A DNA stretch of 5,354 nucleotides from DASZZX01 sp036260415 (GTDB taxonomy: Bacteria > Actinomycetota > Nitriliruptoria > Nitriliruptorales > JAHWKO01), in NCBI GenBank assembly GCA_036260415.1, contig DASZZX010000182.1, positions 1 through 5,354 on the forward strand. The letters run 5' to 3'. The notes under the pieces are model-generated. The model searched no databases and was not told the DNA's origin. It saw only the letters and a program-made list of their open reading frames with translations. The stretch's first letter is position 1. Every line of letters begins with the position of its first letter. Shown here piece after piece: positions 1 through 4,643 of this stretch. The position numbers were made by a program, and so were the translations under genes.

Positions 1-835
1 CGGGGCAGTCGGGATCGACGGCGGGGACATCCCCGGCCCCGACGGCGGCGCCGCTGCCGTCATCGTTGGCGGGGCCGGACGCGTCGTCTGCCACGAACTC
101 GGATGGGATGCCGGACGGGCCGAGCGCGCGCAGTCCGAGCACGACCGGTCCCAACACCACCAGCCCGACCGCGACCCATCGCTGCCAGCCTCGCAGGACA
201 GGACCCTGCACGAACGTGGCGGTGACACGGGTCGCCGTGGTGCCGGCGTCCACCTCGACCGCCACTGGACGCTCGACCGGACGGAGCAGGCGCGGCCAGC
301 GGCCACGCACCCAGAGGGTGGCCTCGCCGACCTCTCCTGGGTCGACCTCCACCGCGGCGGGGCGCATCTCGACCACCACATCACCGCTGCTGGCCGGCGC
401 CAGCCCGACGTGGAGCGCGACGTTGCCGCGGTTGTGCACGCTCACCGTGTGGCGGGCGCGCCACCGACCCGACGAGATCCGCGGCCTCATGCTGGCGATC
501 AGGTCGGCGACGGGCGCGACCTCCAGCGTCAGCGTCGCCTCGACCGGCTGGTGCAACACGCCCGCCGGCAGTGCTCGCAGCGCCACCGTCATGGGGCCGG
601 CGGGGGGATCGGCGCCTCGCGGGGGGCGCAACGACACTTGGACCCGGGCCTCACCGCCGGGGGCCACCTTGAGGGCGGTGGGGTTGGTCCAGATCCAGTC
701 GACGTCGACATCGGCCACCTGCAGGCTCAACGCCGCGGGATGGTCGCCGCGGTTGCGCAACCGCAGCTCCGCGCGAGCCATCTCGCCAGGCTGCACGAGC
801 AGCTCGCTCGGTTCGAGTTCGGCGCTCAGGTCCAC
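1..835 (-). CDS. NEW3/COG1470-like membrane-anchored beta-sandwich protein (5' part, runs off left edge)
   Basis: The first 278 codons are present and no stop is reached. Residues 5-108 and 109-208 look like two tandem Ig-like or NEW3-type beta-sandwich domains: alternating hydrophobic strands, VQPGE near 15 and VDPGE near 164 at matching places, and the repeated turn motifs RNRGDHP (28-34) and HNRGNVA (134-140). Residues 221-238 (VAVGLVVLGPVVLGLRAL) form one hydrophobic membrane helix, with R216 and R219 just before it. A low-complexity linker rich in Asp, Gly, Ala and Ser follows (249-275). There is no N-terminal signal peptide, so the sandwich domains probably lie in the cytoplasm; this is inference. 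The GTG start at 835 is well fixed: the frame has a TAG eight codons upstream, no other start lies between, and AGGGAG sits 6 nt before the GTG. Such proteins are often annotated in actinobacteria as COG1470 or 'hydrolytic protein', but no catalytic residues are visible here and the function is unknown. Confidence 0.82.
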   Translation of the reverse strand, partial: MDLSAELEPSELLVQPGEMARAELRLRNRGDHPAALSLQVADVDVDWIWTNPTALKVAPGGEARVQVSLRPPRGADPPAGPMTVALRALPAGVLHQPVEATLTLEVAPVADLIASMRPRISSGRWRARHTVSVHNRGNVALHVGLAPASSGDVVVEMRPAAVEVDPGEVGEATLWVRGRWPRLLRPVERPVAVEVDAGTTATRVTATFVQGPVLRGWQRWVAVGLVVLGPVVLGLRALGPSGIPSEFVADDASGPANDDGSGAAVGAGDVPAVDPDCP

Positions 836-841
836 GGGCCA

Positions 842-847
842 CTCCCT
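842..847 (-). promoter_or_regulatory. Ribosome binding site of the NEW3-like gene
   Basis: The minus strand reads AGGGAG, 6 nt before the GTG at 835. Together with the in-frame TAG upstream, it decides the start of that gene. Confidence 0.75.
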
Positions 848-1213
848 GCCGGAAGGCTACGACGCGGGTCCCGGGTGCTGCTGGCCCGCGCGGGATGCGA
901 CAGGTGACCGCATCCTGCATCCGCCACCGGCCGGTCGCGGGGTCGTGACCCACGGTCTGGTTGGTGGTGCCGGTGGTGGCGTGCATCCAGCTCCAGACGA
1001 CCATCTCAAGGCTGCTGGCCAGCGGGCATGTCGGGCGAAGCCGGTTCTTGGCATCGCTGTAACCCTGACGCTCCGACCATGGGAATCGGGCAGCACCTGC
1101 GGCGGCGGCGCTCCAGCGCGTCGTTCGGGCCGGCCCCAGTCGCCGCCCACGCCGAGACCGCCCGGTCCCGAGATCGTAAGCCCGTTCAGGAGCAGGACTA
1201 CGGCGGCAGCCTT
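848..1213 (-). other. Coding-like minus-strand stretch upstream of the NEW3-like gene, possible gene remnant
   Basis: The minus frame stays open from a TAG at about 1214 into the next gene, and between about 1100 and 848 its codons end mostly in G or C. It reads like a protein: WSERQGYSDAKNRLRPTC, then LEMVVWSWMHATTGTTNQ, then GHDPATGRWRMQDAVTC. No ATG or GTG with a ribosome binding site precedes the best part; the first ATG is at 1004 and lies inside it. The frame then overruns the start of the NEW3-like gene by about 200 nt without its own stop, so it is not an intact gene as it stands. The parallel minus frame of 857-1378 also has some protein-like sense (AAVVLLLNGLTISGPGG), which would fit one gene with a frameshift near 1100. 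I do not recognise a family. A decayed upstream partner of the NEW3-like gene is possible; chance openness in GC-rich DNA is the alternative. Confidence 0.3.
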
Positions 1214-1234
1214 GCTACGAGTGTCTCGACCTCC

Positions 1235-1240
1235 AGGAGG
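1235..1240 (+). promoter_or_regulatory. Strong ribosome binding site leading into a five-codon frame
   Basis: AGGAGG lies 7 nt before the ATG at 1248. That ATG opens only MRLRA before TGA at 1263-1265. The same frame, after a second TGA at 1305-1307, reads on into the coding-like stretch at 1308-1403, so this is probably the surviving start of the decayed gene at 1248-1863. Confidence 0.45.
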
Positions 1241-1247
1241 CGCTGCC

Positions 1248-1863
1248 ATGCGCCTTCGCGCCTGAGTGACCCCGCTGGGAGCCGACACCGGTTCACCTGA
1301 CCGCTGACGGGCCGAGGCGGCGGTCGACCCCGAGATCCTGGCGGTGCTCGCCCTGGCCTGCTTGCGACGCGAGCACATCCATCTCTTCTACACGATGCTG
1401 GCGGCCACCAGACCGAACGCTACGTGGGCCGGGCCCCTATCGGGTGCTGCGTACCGCGTCGCGCTGGTAGCCGGTCGCCCGCGACATCCACAAGGACGCC
1501 TGGCCCACGCGGCTGATCGACCGCGTGGCCGACGCGCTGGCGGTCGGGACCAGGCTCCGCCTGGGGGACCCCGCCGGATTCGCGGCACTGGTCGCCCAGG
1601 CCGTGGCAAACGGTCCCTACCTGTGGCCGGCGACGGTCCGGCTCCTGCTCCCGCTCGAGGAGGCACGCCGACGCGCGTCACCGACGACCGGTCTGCTCGA
1701 ATCGGAGGCGGAGGACAGCACGCTGGCAGGGCTGGGCGCCGAGGTCTGCGGTGGGTCGCCCACCATCTCGTCGGCCTGCATTTGCCGCTTCGAGGTCATC
1801 GCACCGCCCGAGCTGCTCGACGAGTGCACGCTCGGCACCGACCTGCAGGATCTCGACCGCTAG
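1248..1863 (+). pseudogene. Unidentified gene broken by stops and frameshifts
   Basis: Three plus-strand frames must be joined. The frame of the ATG at 1248 has stops at 1263 and 1305, then reads RAEAAVDPEILAVLALAC and REHIHLFYTMLAA up to about 1403. The next frame reads HQTERYVGRAP (1406-1437). The last frame reads YRVLRTASRW, a TAG at 1468-1470, then ARDIHKDAWPTRLIDRVADA and LRLGDPAGFAALVAQAVANG, and ends at TAG 1861-1863. Each piece is rich in G or C at third codon positions and has balanced amino-acid composition, unlike the antisense frames. The joined product would be about 200 residues, largely helical, with conserved-looking HKDAWPTR and YLWPATVRLLLP segments. I do not recognise the family. 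The final 40 residues or so may instead belong to the metE-like remnant that follows. The damage could be real decay or indel errors in the assembly. A GTG at 1525 could start a 112-residue protein, but no ribosome binding site precedes it. Confidence 0.45.
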
Positions 1864-2230
1864 CCTGGACGCCGACTACTGCTAGCTCCTTCTCAGCCTG
1901 CTTCAGCTCCCCGCAGGCAACTTCTACATCCAACTCGCCAGCGAGCAGGACCGCCCGCGGGTGCTCAGCATCATCAGGAGTGTCCGCAGCCGCACCAGCG
2001 AATCTTCGTGGGCGTCATCGACCCGATCGATCAACGGATCGAGACCGCCGACGAGGTCAAAGATCGCGTGCTGGAGGCAGCCGAGCTCATCCCGATAGGT
2101 CAGCAGGGCACCTGCGACGATTGCGGCTTTTCGCCGTTCGGAGACGACACGTCGACGTCGCGGGAGACGGCGTTGGACAAGATCCGGGCACGCATCGAGG
2201 TCACAAGGCTGGCCTCCGAGGAGCTTCGTG
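1838..2230 (+). pseudogene. metE: C-terminal remnant of a cobalamin-independent methionine synthase (MetE-like)
   Basis: This family transfers a methyl group to homocysteine using a zinc site. The remnant covers roughly the last 125 residues of a protein that is about 370 residues in the single-domain members. One frame (from about 1838) reads TC, STASLDADYC, a TAG at 1883-1885, then LLLSLLQLPAGNFYIQLASE and RPRVLSIIRSVR up to 1987. After a shift at 1988-1989 the next frame reads PHQRIFVGVIDPIDQRIET, EVKDRVLEAAELIP, TCDDCGFSPFGDDTSTSR and ALDKIRARIEVTRLASEEL. The FVGVIDP, DDCGFSPF and DTSTSR blocks are family hallmarks, and the Cys of DDCGF (codon 2122-2124) is the expected late zinc ligand. 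The T-C at about 1837-1842 may be what is left of the HTCPGGD zinc motif. The N-terminal two thirds, including the substrate-binding half, is not found upstream. With an internal stop, a frameshift and no start, it cannot be functional as read. Family assignment is secure; whether the breaks are biological is not. Confidence 0.85.
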
Positions 2231-2235
2231 TTCGA

Positions 2236-2259
2236 GCCCGCCCCCAGCGCGGGGCGGGC
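2236..2259 (+). terminator. Strong GC hairpin after the metE-like remnant, probable terminator
   Basis: GCCCGCCCC (2236-2244) and GGGGCGGGC (2251-2259) form a perfect 9-bp stem with a 6-nt loop (CAGCGC). It starts within about ten bases of where metE homology ends, the usual place for a terminator. There is no run of T after it, which is common for terminators in GC-rich actinobacteria. It could work on either strand. Confidence 0.6.
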
Positions 2260-2320
2260 CACGGCCATCCGATAGGTCCCGGTGACCGTGATGACCGCGG
2301 ACCGTCGTTCACCGGCACGG

Positions 2321-2578
2321 TCATGTGTAGAGGTCGACAGCGTCGACCCGGCATCGCCGATCGACGCCCCGGTCGACGACCGAACCTTCGCAGCGGAGGA
2401 ACTGGAGCGCATCTGGGCCGTGCAGCTGGCACCCGAACGCGATGACGGGGTGGTAGGACAGTCGCCGCCCGTCCACCTGCACGAACAGTGGCCTGCTTGA
2501 ACGAGGACATGAGATAGAGATGGTGCTGCCGGGCCTGCGCAGTCGGCCACGGAACTCTGCCAGCGTGCTTCGATAGGT
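2321..2578 (-). other. Coding-like minus-strand stretch of unknown identity
   Basis: Between a TAG at 2581-2579 and a TGA at 2323-2321 the minus strand is open for 85 codons and reads as plausible protein: TLAEFRGRLRRPGSTISIS, then RPLFVQVDGRRLSYHPVIAF and CQLHGPDALQFLRCEGSVVD. Third codon positions are strongly G or C in the middle. There is no ATG; the first usable start is a GTG about 30 codons in (VQVDGRRL), with no clear ribosome binding site. The opposite strand over 2282-2500 is also open (ending HLHEQWPA) but has more A or T at third positions, so the minus reading is preferred. I recognise no family. It may be the 3' end of a truncated gene. It also overlaps the region where a promoter for the methyltransferase should lie, so it may be non-coding. 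Confidence 0.25.
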
Positions 2579-2601
2579 CTATGTCGTCGTGGCAACGGTG
2601 C

Positions 2602-2605
2602 GAGG
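2602..2605 (+). promoter_or_regulatory. Ribosome binding site of the methyltransferase
   Basis: GAGG lies 6 nt before the GTG at 2612. The frame is open back to a TGA at 2510 but contains no other ATG, GTG or TTG, so this site and the GTG fix the start. No convincing -35/-10 pair was seen; TTGAAC at 2497-2502 is the nearest candidate and its spacing partner is poor. Confidence 0.6.
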
Positions 2606-2611
2606 CAGTAT

Positions 2612-3430
2612 GTGAGCCTGGGATCTGCGGTCGAGCGTTGGGCGGAGGCCCTGGCCTGCCTCACCGTCCCCAAGGAGATCCTCGCGGCAGCGCCCGAGGT
2701 GCCCTGGGGCTTTCCAACAGAGCTCTTCCGCCGCCGGGCCGAGGCGGCCCTGCGCGAGGCTCCAACCCCGTCGCACCGGCGCTCCCTCGAAGCGCTCCCG
2801 GAGGGCGGGGTTGTCATCGACGTGGGGGTGGGGGCTGGTGCCGGTTCGCTGCCCCTTGCCGCCCGGGCCTCGCTGATCGTCGGCGTTGATTCCTCACCGG
2901 CGATGCTGGAGCAGTTCGCCGAGGCCGCGCAGGCCGCCGGTGCGCGCGTGGAGGGGGTAGTCGGCGAGTGGCCGGCCGTCGCCGCGCAGGTTGCGGAGGG
3001 GGACGTTGTCGTTTGCCACAACGTGCTCTACAACGTCCCCGACCTCTCACCCTTCGTCGAGGCGCTCTCGTCGCACGCCCGCCGGAGAGTCGTCGTCGAG
3101 ATCAGCGAACACCACCCGCTGGCGTGGATGGGCGACCTCTGGGAACGCTTCCACGGCTGGCGCCGCCCCCCCGGCCCCACGGCCGCGGAGGCTGAGGCGG
3201 CGCTACGCGAACTCGTCGAGGTGCACAGCGAGCGCTTTACCAGGCCGGTCGGCGGCGGTTTCGCAAGCCGGCTGGAGGCGATCGCGATGATACGGCGGCG
3301 CCTCTGCCTGCCGGCCGAGCGCGACGACGAGATTGTGGAGGCCCTCGAGGACAGGCTGGGCTTGCAGGACGGCTTGTGGTTTGCCGGCACCGGTACGTGG
3401 CGGGCGGTCACCTTCTGGTGGGACCGGTAG
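2612..3430 (+). CDS. Class I SAM-dependent methyltransferase
   Basis: An intact 272-residue cytoplasmic protein that should transfer a methyl group from S-adenosylmethionine; the substrate cannot be told. Residues 67-77 (VVIDVGVGAGA) are motif I, the glycine-rich SAM loop. D93 in IVGVDSSPAML is the acidic residue at the end of strand 2 that binds the ribose hydroxyls. Residues 131-144 (DVVVCHNVLYNVPD) match motif II/III, and VVEISEHHPLAWM (161-173) is the following strand and loop. An N-terminal helical segment (1-60) with VPWGFPTELFRRRAE and a C-terminal region with RRRLCLPAERD (228-238) and TGTWRAVTFWWD resemble a methyltransferase group common in actinobacteria. Start is GTG, with GAGG 6 nt upstream. 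It is the only complete long gene in the window, and its codon use is uniformly GC-rich. It stands alone: the decayed metE-like sequence lies behind it and the next gene converges on it. A link to the methionine/SAM cycle through the metE-like neighbour is tempting but unsupported. Confidence 0.92.
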   Translation: MSLGSAVERWAEALACLTVPKEILAAAPEVPWGFPTELFRRRAEAALREAPTPSHRRSLEALPEGGVVIDVGVGAGAGSLPLAARASLIVGVDSSPAMLEQFAEAAQAAGARVEGVVGEWPAVAAQVAEGDVVVCHNVLYNVPDLSPFVEALSSHARRRVVVEISEHHPLAWMGDLWERFHGWRRPPGPTAAEAEAALRELVEVHSERFTRPVGGGFASRLEAIAMIRRRLCLPAERDDEIVEALEDRLGLQDGLWFAGTGTWRAVTFWWDR

Positions 3431-3475
3431 GGGTTTCCCGTGCCTGTGAGATGGCGCTGCTCTGTCCGCGGCGCA

Positions 3476-3490
3476 GAAGCCGCCGGCTTC
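3476..3490. terminator. Small inverted repeat between convergent genes, possible bidirectional terminator
   Basis: GAAGCC (3476-3481) and GGCTTC (3485-3490) form a perfect 6-bp stem with a 3-nt loop. It lies 46 nt after the methyltransferase stop and about 80 nt after the end of the opposing small gene. The stem is short and lacks a T tract, so the terminator role is only suggested by position. Confidence 0.3.
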
Positions 3491-3523
3491 ACCGACGGCG
3501 CCCTGGGTCTGCTCGCGTTGGTT

Positions 3524-3535
3524 AGTCATCTGACT
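3524..3535. repeat. Short perfect inverted repeat in the convergent gap
   Basis: AGTCA-TC-TGACT is a 5-bp palindrome with a 2-nt centre, in the locally less GC-rich part of the gap 3431-3568. It could be a weak protein-binding site or chance. Nothing else in this gap looks like a gene. Confidence 0.2.
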
Positions 3536-3568
3536 GAGACGAGGAACGTAGCGGCCGTGGTTAGACCG

Positions 3569-3760
3569 TCACGGACGCGTCGACCGGCGGGGACTGCGTG
3601 TCGGCCACGTCAAACGGCGGCGGACCGCTTCCCCCCCACGTCTGCTGCGCACCCCGTGCCGGTCGTGGGCCTCGAGCCATTCCCGTGGGCACTCACCGAC
3701 GTAGACCTGGTGACACTCGAGACACACCGTGTGCCCCAGCGGCCCGTTGACGAGCACCAT
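3569..3760 (-). CDS. Small Cys/His-rich protein, putative C2H2-like zinc-binding
   Basis: A 63-residue protein starting MVLVNGPLGHTVCLECHQVY. It has C13-x2-C16-H17, then C24, then H32-x2-H35 in EWLEAHDRHGV, so the layout C-x2-C-x15-H-x2-H resembles a C2H2 zinc finger with one extra Cys and His. After residue 37 the tail is basic (RSRRGGEAVRRR, ending SPRRSTRP), which would suit nucleic-acid binding. The ATG at 3760 has a near-ideal GGAGGT 8 nt upstream, the best reason to accept so short a gene. The gene converges on the methyltransferase and diverges from the decayed regulator, whose remnant begins about 48 nt away, so the regulator may once have controlled it. A run of seven C (3632-3638 on the plus strand) lies in its second half; an indel there would change the tail, and the +1 reading ends sooner (CAADVGGKRSAAV). 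The function is unknown, and zinc binding is inferred from spacing only. Confidence 0.65.
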   Translation of the reverse strand: MVLVNGPLGHTVCLECHQVYVGECPREWLEAHDRHGVRSRRGGEAVRRRLTWPTRSPRRSTRP

Positions 3761-3768
3761 CGCGTCCC

Positions 3769-3774
3769 ACCTCC
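3769..3774 (-). promoter_or_regulatory. Ribosome binding site of the small Cys/His protein gene
   Basis: The minus strand reads GGAGGT, 8 nt before the ATG at 3760. This near-consensus site picks that ATG over the further upstream starts available in the same open frame (to 3943). Confidence 0.7.
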
Positions 3775-3807
3775 GGGATCGCCTCCGTGCACGCGACCTC
3801 CCGCGAC

Positions 3808-4449
3808 GCACTGTCCCTCCTCCTAGGGGACCACACCGCGGGGGTGCCGTCGCGAGGCGGGGATCACCACATCGCTGGGACTCCCGTCCCCGCGTCGTCT
3901 GTGAGGTGAGGATGGTGCCCACCAGGATCCGCCTCGGTGTCACCCGTACGGCCGCCTCCGACTCCCTCCCGGCGCCCGCCCACCTCCCGGCTCATCACCG
4001 CCTGACGGCGGGCACACCAACGGCGCGGCCGGCTTGGCTTGATGCTGCGGACCGCACGGTCGCTCCCCCAACGGGGCTTTCGACGCTGGGCTTCGACCCG
4101 ACCCGTTACCAGACCGAGCCGCCAGCTTGCTACCGGGCCTCCTGGCAGCTACCCGGACCGGACTTGCACCGGCAGGCGACGACGAGCATGACAGGTGCCT
4201 CAGGTCATCATCGACCTCCTGTGCGCTTCTGGGCGCACCACCAGGATCTGCTGGAACACCTCGCCCGGCAGGGCTTCGAGCCCTACCTGGACGGCGACGT
4301 TGCTTGCCCGACAGAACACCGAACTGGTCTGCGGGATGAACCTGGCCGTGCTCGCGGCCGTCACCCAGTCCACCGGATCGACGTTCGAAGCCCGCCTCGA
4401 CCCTGCGCCGGACCGCTGCTGCGTCTCCTTCGTGCCCAGGGGTGACTGA
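3808..4449 (+). pseudogene. Decayed SufR-like winged-helix regulator with a C-terminal Cys domain
   Basis: Homology hops between frames. From 3808: ALSLLLGDHTAG and IAGTPVPASSVR, matching the family's LLGDPTRR start and first helices. From about 3930 in another frame: LGVTRTAAS (recognition-helix region, normally GVTRTLAAFHLDRL), HHRLTAGTPTARPAWLDA with ADRTV (normally RLTGRTGPGAGRPAKLYRAADRTV), and FDPTRYQT. From 4125 in a third frame: LLPGLLAATRTG. From 4245: LLEHLARQGFEPYLDGDV. After a shift near 4302: LARQNTELVCGMNLAVLAAV and EARLDPAPDRCCVSFVPRGD, then TGA. The ELVCGMNLA and DPxPxRCCV blocks are typical of these regulators, where C-terminal cysteines can bind an Fe-S cluster or metal. The usual NCPFH segment, with another Cys, seems deleted between DGDV and LARQ. 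Total length, about 214 codons, equals the normal size, so the gene decayed in place by indels and substitutions. The C-terminal match is firm; the N-terminal one is weaker. No working protein is likely. Confidence 0.65.
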
Positions 4450-4534
4450 GGCGGATCCAGGCCCGATGCCCCTCGGACGCAGACCGAGGTGGTACCTGGA
4501 GCCGGCATCCCGTGCCGTGCGGTGTCGCAGCCGA

Positions 4535-4577
4535 ACGCCGCCGCGTAGGTGCATGGCACACCTACCTCCGGCGGCGT
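4535..4577. repeat. Long GC-rich hairpin between the dead regulator and the lipoprotein gene
   Basis: ACGCCGCCG (4535-4543) pairs with CGGCGGCGT (4569-4577), and GTAGGTG (4545-4551) pairs with CACCTAC (4559-4565). That is 16 bp, interrupted by one base (4544) against three (4566-4568), with a 7-nt loop (CATGGCA). It sits 86 nt after the regulator stop and 66 nt before the lipoprotein start. It may be the regulator's terminator or a structure in the lipoprotein leader; without a T tract the first is not certain. The rest of the gap 4450-4643 shows nothing else. Confidence 0.6.
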
Positions 4578-4632
4578 GTCCGTGCCAGGGTGCGCGCGCC
4601 AGCACCAGCGGATGGCGCTGGTCCGGGCTTGC

Positions 4633-4638
4633 AGGAGG
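4633..4638 (+). promoter_or_regulatory. Ribosome binding site of the Asp-box lipoprotein
   Basis: AGGAGG lies 5 nt before the ATG at 4644. With the signal peptide beginning right at that ATG, it fixes the start. Confidence 0.8.
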
Positions 4639-4643
4639 CACAG

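Noticed and set aside
1..1213. Contractile injection system locus
   Set aside because: Only the NEW3-like gene hints at it; no sheath, tube, baseplate or AAA ATPase sequence is in the window, so it is kept only as a lead for the left flank.
66..1265. Plus-strand open frame of 399 codons
   Set aside because: Its first 770 bases are antisense to the NEW3-like gene, and its product is a Ser/Thr/Arg/Pro-rich string without domain sense, as expected of an antisense frame in GC-rich DNA.
1344..2285. Plus-strand open frame of 313 codons
   Set aside because: Only its first 20 or so residues look like protein; the rest is Arg/Gly/Ala-rich while the MetE-like homology runs through the other two frames over the same bases.
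2008..2445. GTG at 2008 as start of a real 145-residue gene
   Set aside because: The GTG lies inside the conserved FVGVIDP block of the MetE-like family, has no ribosome binding site, and the frame loses homology after about 2226.
1924..3021. Minus-strand open frame of 365 codons
   Set aside because: It is antisense to the metE-like remnant and the methyltransferase, and its product is low-complexity Ser/Ala/Thr/Arg.
3028..3529. Two minus-strand open frames over the 3' part of the methyltransferase
   Set aside because: Both are antisense shadows of an intact gene with clear motifs.
3440..3826. Plus-strand open frame of 128 codons
   Set aside because: It is antisense to the small Cys/His gene, which has the stronger ribosome binding site and a meaningful Cys/His pattern.
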